Positions 32,291 to 39,917 of a stretch of 64,000 bases of DNA are shown here, one piece after another. The stretch spans positions 1-64,000 of the forward strand of contig NZ_BDBM01000005.1 of NCBI RefSeq assembly GCF_001612985.1, read 5' to 3'. The DNA is from Nocardia gamkensis NBRC 108242 (GTDB lineage: Bacteria > Actinomycetota > Actinomycetes > Mycobacteriales > Mycobacteriaceae). A program made the position numbers and the translations under genes. Below the pieces are notes generated by a model. The model searched no databases. It was not told the DNA's origin and worked only from the letters and a program-made list of their open reading frames with translations. The first letter of the stretch is position 1. Each line of letters begins with the position of its first letter.

Positions 32291-33301
32291 ATGGTGCCCA
32301 CCGAGAGGTCCGAGTTGGTGCGATCGGTCGTCGAGTCCTACCTGCTCGACGGAGCGCGCCGGTACAACCGCACCGAGGTCGCCGAGCAGTCGGGGACGAC
32401 GACGGCGCTCACCAAGCGATTGTGGATCGCGCTCGGTTTTCCGTCGAGCATCGGCGACGAAGCGGTCGACTACGCCGACGCCGACGTCGCGGCGGTGCGC
32501 GACTTCGAGCAGCTGAACGTGTTGTCCTCGGCCGACACCAAGCAACAGTCGGCGACCGTGCGCACGCTCGGCCAGGGCATGGCACGCCTGGCGGAATGGC
32601 AGGTCGACCTGGTGCTGGCGGAGATCGAGGAGCGGATCGCCCGAGCCGAGCCCGATACCGACCCCGAGCAGGCGGTGCGCACCGCCACCGAGGGCGCCAT
32701 CGCCACGCTGGAGCAGTTGAACATCTACGCATGGCGGCGCCATCTCGCCGCGGCGCTGTCGCGCTCGCTCGACCCGGGTACCAGCGCCGGTGAGACGGTG
32801 CGGGAACTGGCCGTCGGTTTCGCCGACATGGTCGGCTACACCAGACTGACCAGGCATCTGCATCCCGACGAGCTGTCCATGCTGCTGGAGGCGTTCGAAT
32901 CGACCACCACCGCCGCCATCACCGAGAACGGCGGATGGGTGATCAAGAACGTGGGCGACGAAGTCATGTTCGCCACGGAAACCGCCACCGAGGCCGCCCG
33001 CATCGCCCTGGCGATCCAGGAGTCCACCATGATGGTCGGCGGCACCCCGGACCTGCGGGTCGCTGTCGCCTACGGCCCGGTCCTGCAACGTTTCGGGGAC
33101 CTTTACGGCTCGGTCGTGAACATCGCCTCCAGGCTCACCGGCGTCGCCCGGCCGGGCACCGTCCTGATCGACGACCACGCCGCCGCCGCGCTGGAGGGCG
33201 ACCCGGCATTCGCCATCAGGCACCTGCGCAGCGTCCGGGTGCGGGGCTTCAACCGGCTGCGCCCGCACCTGCTGCGCCGCAACGGCAAGAACGGCAGGTA
33301 G
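32291..33301 (+). CDS. Class III adenylate/guanylate cyclase
   Basis: The 336-residue soluble protein has an N-terminal helical region with MerR-like text (RYNRTEVAEQSGTTTALTKRL) and a C-terminal class III cyclase catalytic domain from about residue 170. The metal-binding Asp is in FADMVGYTRLT, the hairpin IKNVGDEVMF carries the second metal ligand, and the transition-state region is GDLYGSVVNIASRL with its Asn and Arg. The catalytic domain looks complete, so cyclic nucleotide production is likely. A CpdA-like phosphodiesterase lies 2.4 kb downstream on the same strand. There is no transmembrane segment. Confidence 0.9.
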   Translation: MVPTERSELVRSVVESYLLDGARRYNRTEVAEQSGTTTALTKRLWIALGFPSSIGDEAVDYADADVAAVRDFEQLNVLSSADTKQQSATVRTLGQGMARLAEWQVDLVLAEIEERIARAEPDTDPEQAVRTATEGAIATLEQLNIYAWRRHLAAALSRSLDPGTSAGETVRELAVGFADMVGYTRLTRHLHPDELSMLLEAFESTTTAAITENGGWVIKNVGDEVMFATETATEAARIALAIQESTMMVGGTPDLRVAVAYGPVLQRFGDLYGSVVNIASRLTGVARPGTVLIDDHAAAALEGDPAFAIRHLRSVRVRGFNRLRPHLLRRNGKNGR

Positions 33302-33349
33302 CCGAGACCGCGTGCCGCCCACCGCGGGCGGCCGCCCTAGGCTCGTCCG

Positions 33350-34117
33350 GTGGACAAGGACTGGTCACAGCTGCGCGCCCGTTGTCTCGTCGAGGAGGAC
33401 GCGGCGATCCTGGCCCTGCACAAACCTGCCGGGATCTCCGTCACCGGCGAGCGCCACGACACCGACCTCGTCGAACTGGCCGCCGAAGCGGGGGAAACGC
33501 TGTATCCGGTGCACCGGATCGACAAGGTGACCTCCGGCCTGATCTTGTTCGCGAAGGAACTGCGCGCGCACGGCGAGCTGACCAGGCAGTTCAACAAGCA
33601 GACCGCCGAGAAGACGTACCTGGCCGTCGTGGCCGCCACCGGCCTGCCCGATACCGGCGTATTCGATCTGCCGCTCGGTGTGGGCCGCAAGAACCGGGTG
33701 CGGATCGCGGCGCCCCGCGAAAACATCCGCCACGAGGCGGGCCGCTGGTTCGTCGACGACGCCGACCTGCTGCCCGCCAAGAACTACCCCTCGCTCACCC
33801 GGTTCGCGACGGTGCTGCGCGGCCCGGCGCACACCGTTCTCGCGCTGCGCCCGGTCACCGGCCGCCGCCACCAGATCCGCGTCCACCTGGCCTGGACCGG
33901 ACACCCGATAGTCGGCGACCCGTTGTTCGACCGCTCCGGCGCCCATGCCCGGACCTACCTGCACTCTTGGCATCTCGGCCTCGCCGCCTCGTGGCGCACC
34001 CCGCCGGAACTGACGTTGACCGCCGAGCCGGACCCCGATTTCTGGCGCCCGCTGGGCGAACCCGCCGAACCGGCCGCCCTCGAACGCGCTGCCCACTCGC
34101 TACGAACGCTCGGCTAG
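33350..34117 (+). CDS. RluA-family pseudouridine synthase
   Basis: The 255-residue protein carries the RluA catalytic motif HRIDKVTSGL, with the catalytic aspartate, near residue 63, and the RRHQIRVHLAWTGHPIVGDPLF block typical of the family. It would convert uridine to pseudouridine in rRNA or tRNA; the target position cannot be told. The start is GTG at 33350, 48 bases after the cyclase stop. No S4 domain is present at the N-terminus. Confidence 0.88.
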   Translation: MDKDWSQLRARCLVEEDAAILALHKPAGISVTGERHDTDLVELAAEAGETLYPVHRIDKVTSGLILFAKELRAHGELTRQFNKQTAEKTYLAVVAATGLPDTGVFDLPLGVGRKNRVRIAAPRENIRHEAGRWFVDDADLLPAKNYPSLTRFATVLRGPAHTVLALRPVTGRRHQIRVHLAWTGHPIVGDPLFDRSGAHARTYLHSWHLGLAASWRTPPELTLTAEPDPDFWRPLGEPAEPAALERAAHSLRTLG

Positions 34118-34441
34118 CGCCACTTTTCCCTCCGTACCGGTCGCGACCTCCTCGCCTGAGCGTCGACCGCCGCCGACCGCTTCCTCGTTCTGGCCTTCTT
34201 CGTGCCAGGTCTCCGGCTGGTATGGCCGCGACCTGGCCGGCGGCTCCCCCAGGGAGGGGTGGTTCGGGCAAACCAACCGTCCCGCCGCTCACCCCAGAGC
34301 GATGAACGTCGGCTGGCGATTCGTCCACAGTCATCCCCAGGCAACGCCCGGATGCACACGGCCGGTAAGGGCAGCCGCGCGGAGGTCCACGTCAGTAGGT
34401 CGGTTCGGCGCGCGGCCGCGAGTGGAATCCGCGTCAGCGGG
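34118..34441. other. Intergenic stretch without a recognised gene
   Basis: These 324 bases separate the 3' ends of two convergent genes. I find no hairpin strong enough to call a terminator, no RNA gene and no supported reading frame. Confidence 0.5.
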
Positions 34442-35050
34442 TCAGTTCGGCCAGTTCGGGGAGCGGCCGAGGAGCAGGAGGATCTGGTCGAGGGTCGGGG
34501 TTTCCTCCGGAACGGACAGTGCCGGGGCGAAGGCTGCGCCGGGGGCGGTGCGTTCGGGACCGTCGGGGACGGCGAGGGCGATGCGCAGCGCCGCTTCGGC
34601 CACGTCGGGGTCGAGGGTGATGGTGTCGCCGATCGAGCGCGCGACGTCCCAGGCGTGGACGACGCTGTCCACGAGGTGGAAGCCGATCACGAGGTGGGCC
34701 GGGATGCCGCGATCGGGCAGGACTTCCGGCAGCAGCAGTTCGCGCTCGAAGACGTCCTCGACGGCGAAGCCCGCGAGCACGTCGTCGGCCGAGGCGCGAT
34801 AGTCGGCGACCGGATCGTCGGACGCGCGAACGGCCCAGACATCGGGATCGCCGCTGCCCCGCGCGGCGGCGGCGAAGCCGTGATTCTGCGCGATCATGTG
34901 TTCCAGCAGGTCACGAAGGCGCCAATCGGCGCAGGGTGTTGCGGAATCCAGTTGATCGGGACGCACGCGGGCCACGGCCTCCACGCTCGCTCGAACCGAC
35001 CGAGCGTGCTGGTCGCGCAATTCTTTCAAGGAATCAGTAAGCATGCGCAT
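34442..35050 (-). CDS. TIGR03086-type DinB-like metal-binding protein
   Basis: The protein has about 202 residues and resembles the mycothiol-dependent maleylpyruvate isomerase/DinB superfamily. ATPCADWRLRDLLEHMIAQN gives the first metal-ligand helix, and HLVDSVVHAWDVARSIG gives the second with two histidines. The TIGR03086 family often acts with mycothiol, but its substrate is unknown. ATG at 35050 or 35044 is possible, with neither well supported by a ribosome site. The gene abuts a 22-bp palindrome that also serves the divergent marR, so it is probably controlled by that regulator. Confidence 0.8.
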   Translation of the reverse strand: MRMLTDSLKELRDQHARSVRASVEAVARVRPDQLDSATPCADWRLRDLLEHMIAQNHGFAAAARGSGDPDVWAVRASDDPVADYRASADDVLAGFAVEDVFERELLLPEVLPDRGIPAHLVIGFHLVDSVVHAWDVARSIGDTITLDPDVAEAALRIALAVPDGPERTAPGAAFAPALSVPEETPTLDQILLLLGRSPNWPN

Positions 35051-35072
35051 ATCGTATGCTTAAGCTTACGAT
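35051..35072. promoter_or_regulatory. Palindromic operator in the marR/TIGR03086 divergent promoter
   Basis: A 22-base dyad has outer half-sites ATCGTA and TACGAT flanking the core GCTTAAGC-like centre, with a single mismatched pair. It directly abuts the minus-strand ATG at 35050 and lies 23 bases before the marR ATG at 35096. The length and symmetry fit a MarR dimer site that represses both genes. Confidence 0.75.
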
Positions 35073-35095
35073 TTTCCAAGCAGTATCGTCGGTCC

Positions 35096-35533
35096 ATGTC
35101 CAACGCTCGTCCCGATCTGGCCGCGATGATCGTGCCGCTCGTGCGGGCGCTCATCGCCGCGGAAACGCCCATCCTGGAGCGCCACGAACTATCCATGTGG
35201 GGCTACTCCGTCCTACTCGGCCTGGATGCGGAACCGGTCTACACCCAGGCGGCGCTGGCCAAGGCGATCGGCGCGGACAAGACCCGCATCATCGGCGTGC
35301 TGGACGAGTTGCAGCGCCGGGGCCTGATCACGCGCGAACCGGACCCGTCCGACCGGAGGGTCAACCTGGTGTCGCTGACCGATGAGGGCCGCGCCCTCCG
35401 CGACCGCGTCCAGCGCGACATCCAAACCGGCGAGGACAAACTGCTCGAGCAACTCCCCGCCCAGGACCGCCGAGTGTTCGTGCGCTCCCTGCGCACCCTC
35501 TCCGCCGCGGTATCCGAGCAGTCCAAATCCTGA
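35096..35533 (+). CDS. MarR-family regulator
   Basis: The 145-residue protein has a typical MarR winged helix: YTQAALAKAIGADKTRIIGVLDELQRRG, then the wing REPDPSDRRVNLVSLTDEG. It is divergent from a mycothiol-superfamily protein with a strong palindrome between them, suggesting autoregulation and control of that neighbour. The inducing ligand is unknown; MarR proteins commonly sense phenolic or electrophilic compounds. Confidence 0.92.
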   Translation: MSNARPDLAAMIVPLVRALIAAETPILERHELSMWGYSVLLGLDAEPVYTQAALAKAIGADKTRIIGVLDELQRRGLITREPDPSDRRVNLVSLTDEGRALRDRVQRDIQTGEDKLLEQLPAQDRRVFVRSLRTLSAAVSEQSKS

Positions 35534-35701
35534 CCGCGAACCTCACGCATTGTGTCCTGGGACACATATCTCCGAGCAGCATTCGCATGGTGGCGAGCGT
35601 CATGACGACTCGTAATGCGCAGGTCAACTAGCCTGATGACGTGCGGCAGCCGCAGCGCGCGCACACTCTGACGCAATGCAGCGAACCCCTAGCGAAAGCG
35701 A

Positions 35702-36487
35702 ATGCCGATGATCCTGGTGGCTCAGGTCAGCGACACCCATTTCGATCTCGGCCCCCGCAACACCCAGCGTGTCCAGCGGGTGATGGAGTTCTTCGCCGGG
35801 TTGCGCCACAAGCCCGACGCCATCCTCGTGACCGGCGACATCACCGATTCCGGCAAAGCCGAGCAGTACGCGGAGGCCAAGCTCGCGTTCGAGACCGAGA
35901 TCCCGGTGTACGCCATCCCCGGCAACCACGACGACCGCGCGGGCTTCCGTACCGCCCTACTCGGCGAGCCCGCCTCCGACGCCCCCATCAACCGCTCGCA
36001 CCGAATCGGTGATCTCACCCTCGCGCTCTTGGATTCGAGCATTCCCGGGGAGCCCGGCGGACGACTCGCCGAGGAGACCTACCGTTGGCTGGGCGGCGTA
36101 CTCGACGCCGCGCCCCCGGCCAAACCGATCCTGCTCGCCCTGCACCACCCGCCCGCACACCTGTACAGCCCGATCGTCGACGGGATCTCCCTCGCCGATC
36201 CCCAGCGGCTCGCCGACCTGGTGGCCGGTGACGACCGGATCGTCGCCGTACTCACCGGGCACGCGCATTCCGCCGCGACGACCACGTTCGGCGGACGCCC
36301 GCTGCTGGTCGGCCCGAGCACCGCGTCGGTGCTCAGCGGCGAGTGGGAACTCGACCTGCCCGACCACGTCATGGACTACGCGCCGGACCCGACGATCTCG
36401 CTGCACGTCATCGGCGACGATCACCGGCTCACCACCCATTTCCGGACCGTTCCGATGGGCGGCCGGATCGGCGTGCAACCGGCTTGA
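35702..36487 (+). CDS. CpdA/Rv0805-like metallophosphodiesterase
   Basis: The 261-residue protein carries all blocks of a class III cyclic nucleotide phosphodiesterase: QVSDTHF, VTGDITD, PGNHDDRAG, LALHHPPA and LTGHAHSAATT. These supply the two-metal site. By family it would hydrolyse 3',5'-cAMP or related phosphodiesters, although Rv0805 acts better on other substrates. ATG at 35702 or 35708 are both possible. It sits on the same strand as, and a few genes after, a class III cyclase. Confidence 0.88.
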   Translation: MPMILVAQVSDTHFDLGPRNTQRVQRVMEFFAGLRHKPDAILVTGDITDSGKAEQYAEAKLAFETEIPVYAIPGNHDDRAGFRTALLGEPASDAPINRSHRIGDLTLALLDSSIPGEPGGRLAEETYRWLGGVLDAAPPAKPILLALHHPPAHLYSPIVDGISLADPQRLADLVAGDDRIVAVLTGHAHSAATTTFGGRPLLVGPSTASVLSGEWELDLPDHVMDYAPDPTISLHVIGDDHRLTTHFRTVPMGGRIGVQPA

Positions 36488-36554
36488 GCGCGGTTTACCC
36501 GGCACCAGCCGGGGCAATCGGGAGGCACGAGACGCCTACCCGGGAGGATGCACC

Positions 36555-37232
36555 ATGGTCGACCTGCCAGCCGCAGTGGTGAAGAGCGCGTTCGCGACCG
36601 GAGCGCGGATCCGGCATGCGCGGGTGTTCCACCCGAACGGGTTGCACCTGGCCGGTCGTCTGCACGCCGAACCCGAGTTCGAGCCGCTGTTCGGCAGCGG
36701 CGAACGCGCGGTGATCGCGCGGCTGTCCAAGGGCGTCGGACTACCGAACGGCCTGCCCGACGTGCTCGGCCTGGCGTTCCGAGTACTCGATCGGGACGAC
36801 GAGCCCTGGGACTTCGCGCTGGCCACCACCGGGCAGGGAGCGCTGGGCCGGCTGGTGATCACCCCCGCGCGCGGCTGGGCCAGCGCGCGCTACGGCTGCC
36901 TGATGCCCTACCGGATCAGCAACTCCGCGCCGACCTGGTTCTTCGCCGAGCCGGACGGTGTGCAGCCCGCTTCGGCGTCGCTGGAGGCGATGCAAGCCCA
37001 TCTGAACGAGGATCTGGTGAGCTTCACCCTCAGCGCGGGCCGTCTCGGCGGACCCACCTGGCGGGTCGCCGAAATCACGCTGCGGCCCGCCGAATCCGCC
37101 GAGCACCGCACGGATTACTTCGATCCGATGCTCAATCACCCGGCCGAGGTGGAGTTGTTCCCCAAAGCCATCGGCAAGATCCGCGAACTGGCCTACACGG
37201 GCAGCCGCAGCGGCCGCGGCGAAGGGGCTTAG
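36555..37232 (+). CDS. Catalase-fold protein (annotated as phosphodiesterase in some actinobacteria)
   Basis: The protein has 225 residues from ATG at 36555, with GGGAGG upstream. The N-terminal part reads like the start of a catalase barrel: ARVFHPNGLHLAGRL, where His matches the distal haem His, then ARLSKGVGLPNGLPDVLGLAFRVLD for the RFSxG...D.xGmA block. The protein is far shorter than a true catalase, and I see no proximal-Tyr motif, so haem binding and activity are unproven. Its stop codon interlocks with that of the opposing araC gene. Confidence 0.65.
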   Translation: MVDLPAAVVKSAFATGARIRHARVFHPNGLHLAGRLHAEPEFEPLFGSGERAVIARLSKGVGLPNGLPDVLGLAFRVLDRDDEPWDFALATTGQGALGRLVITPARGWASARYGCLMPYRISNSAPTWFFAEPDGVQPASASLEAMQAHLNEDLVSFTLSAGRLGGPTWRVAEITLRPAESAEHRTDYFDPMLNHPAEVELFPKAIGKIRELAYTGSRSGRGEGA

Positions 37233-38290
37233 CGCCGGACGACGCGTTCGCGGCGATAGGCGGCCGGGGTGTTACCGGTCCACCGCTTGAAGGCGAAGAT
37301 GAACGTCGAGGCTTCGGCGTAACCGAGACGGATCGCGACATCGCTCACCGACAGCGGTGTGGCGGTGAGCATTTCCTCGGCCAGAGCACGCCGCACCTCG
37401 TCCAGCAACGCGCGATAGCTGGTGCCCGCCGCGTCGAGATGCCTGCGCAGCGTGCGCGTGCTCATGTTGAGATCGTTCGCCACGGCGTCGATGCCGGGCG
37501 GCGCGGCGAACCCGTCCGCGCCGCCGCGCGGGACCAAGCGCTCGCGCACCTCGGCCGCGATGCCGGTGCGGGCCCTGCGGCGGTGCACCAACTCCCGGCA
37601 CTGCGCCAGGCACATCGCCCAAGTGTGCTCGTTGGCCTGCGGCAACGGCTGCTCCAGCAGCATGGGTTCGATGGCGAACAGGTTGCGCGGCATGTCGAAC
37701 CGCGGGGCCACCAGGGTGACGTCCGCGATCCGATCGGCGTAGTCCGGTGCGGGAAAACGGAATTCGGCCCTGGTCAGCGGCAGGCGCGTGCCGAGCAGAT
37801 CGCTCATCACCTGATGCATCGCGGTGACGTCGCGTTCGACGAGGAACTGGCGCACATCCGTCGGCACCGACTCGTCGTGCACCACCGCGACGAACTCGTT
37901 CTCGCCCCACTCGGCCACCGGTAGGCAGAAGGTGAAACTGAGGTCCAGGTAGCGCAGCGCGAAGCTGATCGCCTCCCCCAACGTCGGGCTGCTGACGCAG
38001 GCGAAGCCGAAGATGCCGAAGGTGGTGATCCGGTAGCGGCGGCCCACCTCGACGCCCAGCGCGGGACGGCCGGCGAGTTCGCGAACGAGGTTGCGGATGA
38101 CCGCCAGTTCGGTGTGCGCATCGATCTGCGCGTCCGGATCGCGCAGTTGCTGCTCGGTCAGTGCGGTGCCGTGCAGCATGCGCGCCGCGGGCACGCCGTG
38201 TTCGGCCGCGTAGCCGACCATCAGCGCCACGCTGGCCACGCCGCGCGGAAAGTTCCAATCGCGGATATCCGGATCCTGCACCCGCTCCAC
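37229..38290 (-). CDS. AraC-family regulator with arabinose-binding-like N-terminal domain
   Basis: The 353-residue protein has an N-terminal OruR/ArgR-type sensor region (GVEVGRRYRITTFGIFGFACVSS) and a C-terminal AraC double helix-turn-helix (LNMSTRTLRRHLDAAGTSYRALLDEVRR, then SVSDVAIRLGYAEASTFIFAFKRWTGNTPAAYRR). It is divergent from the flavin monooxygenase gene with only 85 bases between, so it probably activates that gene. Its 3' end overlaps the catalase-fold gene tail to tail, the two stops sharing TTAG. Confidence 0.92.
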   Translation of the reverse strand: MERVQDPDIRDWNFPRGVASVALMVGYAAEHGVPAARMLHGTALTEQQLRDPDAQIDAHTELAVIRNLVRELAGRPALGVEVGRRYRITTFGIFGFACVSSPTLGEAISFALRYLDLSFTFCLPVAEWGENEFVAVVHDESVPTDVRQFLVERDVTAMHQVMSDLLGTRLPLTRAEFRFPAPDYADRIADVTLVAPRFDMPRNLFAIEPMLLEQPLPQANEHTWAMCLAQCRELVHRRRARTGIAAEVRERLVPRGGADGFAAPPGIDAVANDLNMSTRTLRRHLDAAGTSYRALLDEVRRALAEEMLTATPLSVSDVAIRLGYAEASTFIFAFKRWTGNTPAAYRRERVVRR

Positions 38291-38375
38291 GCGGACATTA
38301 TGGCCGAATTTCTCTATGCGACGGCACGGCGGCTCCTACAGTGGAGACACCTACGGTCGGAGTGAGGAGTGTCAC

Positions 38376-39842
38376 ATGACAAGGCGCGGTCGGCCGTCGA
38401 TCCTCATCATCGGCGCGGGCTTCGGCGGCATCGGCATGGCGATCGAGTTGCGCCGCAACGGCTTCGACGACATCACCGTGCTGGAACGGGCCGCCGACCT
38501 CGGCGGGGTGTGGCGGGAGAACACCTACCCCGGTGCGGCCTGCGACGTCCCCTCACCGCTGTACTCGTATTCGTTCGAACCCAAGCCGGACTGGCCGCAG
38601 CGGTACTCGGGGCGTGCCGCCATCCACGCCTACCTGCGCGGCGTCGCCGAGCGACACGGCGTGCTGTCGGCGATCCGCTTCGGCGCGAGTGTCACCGACG
38701 CCGAATTCGACGACGCCACCGGCCGGTGGACCGTCCGCACCGCCGACGGGGACAGCCGCGTCGTGGACGTGCTGATCTCGGCGGTGGGCCAGCTGTCGCG
38801 TCCGTCGCTGCCCGCCATTCCCGGCATCGACACCTTCGCGGGCCCGTCGTTCCATTCGGCCGAGTGGGACCATGAGGTCGACCTCCGCAGCAAACGCGTC
38901 GCCTGCGTCGGCACCGGAGCGAGCGCTGTCCAGTACATCCCCGAGATCCAGCCCGAGGTCGCCCATCTCACGCTTTTCCAGCGCACACCGGCCTGGGTGA
39001 TCCCCAAGTTCGACACCGACTACTCGCCGATCCAGCACAACCTGTTCGCGCGGATGCCCGGCGCGCTGCTGGCCGAACGATTCGGGTGGTGGACGATCGC
39101 GGAGTTCGTCTCGCTCGGACTGGTCGAGGTCCCCGCCATCGCCCGGTGGGTGGCCCGCATCGCCTCCCGGCACCTGGCCGAGCAGGTCGAGGATCCACAG
39201 CTGCGCGCGAAACTCACCCCGGACTACCCGATCGGATGCAAACGCGCGCTGTTCTCCAACGACTACTACCCCGCGCTCACCCAGCCGAACGTGCGGGTGG
39301 AGACCACCGCGATCAACGAGATCACTCCGCGGGGCGTACGCACCGCCGACGGTGCGACGCACGAGGTGGACGTGATCATCTACGGCACCGGCTTCAAGGG
39401 CACGGAGTTCCTGTGGCCGATGGAGGTCTACGGTCGCGGGGGCCGCAGGCTGGCCGACGCCTGGGCCGAGGGCGCTCATGCGTACTACGGCATCGCGGTG
39501 CCCGACTTCCCGAACCTCTTCCTCGTCTACGGGCCGAACACCAACCTCGGTGTCGGCTCGATCATCTACATGATCGAGTCGCAGACCCGCTACATCCGTC
39601 AGGCGGTGCGGTGGCTCGCCGACCACCCCGGCCACTGTGTCGACGTCCGGGCGGACCTGGAGGAGGACTACAACGCCGCGCTCCAGCAACGCCTGGCCCG
39701 CACCCCGTGGAACTTCTGCGCGAGCTGGTACCGCAATTCCGCGGGCCGCATCACCAACAACTGGCCAGGCTCGCAGACCAGCTACCGCCGCCGCACCCGG
39801 CGCTTCGATCCCCGCCACTACACCCTCGACCCGGTCTCGTGA
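38376..39842 (+). CDS. Flavin-dependent monooxygenase, Baeyer-Villiger type
   Basis: The 488-residue protein has an FAD Rossmann motif (IIGAGFGGIGMAIEL) near residue 10, the NADPH motif VACVGTGASAVQ near residue 185, and the FQRTPAWV stretch common in Baeyer-Villiger and related monooxygenases. It would insert oxygen into ketones or oxidise a heteroatom using NADPH; the substrate is unknown. ATG at 38376 has GGAG upstream. Its divergent araC neighbour suggests inducible expression. It is not flanked by an esterase or dehydrogenase that would define a pathway. Confidence 0.88.
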   Translation: MTRRGRPSILIIGAGFGGIGMAIELRRNGFDDITVLERAADLGGVWRENTYPGAACDVPSPLYSYSFEPKPDWPQRYSGRAAIHAYLRGVAERHGVLSAIRFGASVTDAEFDDATGRWTVRTADGDSRVVDVLISAVGQLSRPSLPAIPGIDTFAGPSFHSAEWDHEVDLRSKRVACVGTGASAVQYIPEIQPEVAHLTLFQRTPAWVIPKFDTDYSPIQHNLFARMPGALLAERFGWWTIAEFVSLGLVEVPAIARWVARIASRHLAEQVEDPQLRAKLTPDYPIGCKRALFSNDYYPALTQPNVRVETTAINEITPRGVRTADGATHEVDVIIYGTGFKGTEFLWPMEVYGRGGRRLADAWAEGAHAYYGIAVPDFPNLFLVYGPNTNLGVGSIIYMIESQTRYIRQAVRWLADHPGHCVDVRADLEEDYNAALQQRLARTPWNFCASWYRNSAGRITNNWPGSQTSYRRRTRRFDPRHYTLDPVS

Positions 39843-39917
39843 CGAATCGCACGGCTGCCGGCCCCGCTCGGATTCGACTCGACCCGGCACCGCCCGCCGG
39901 GCTGGCAGACTTGTGCT

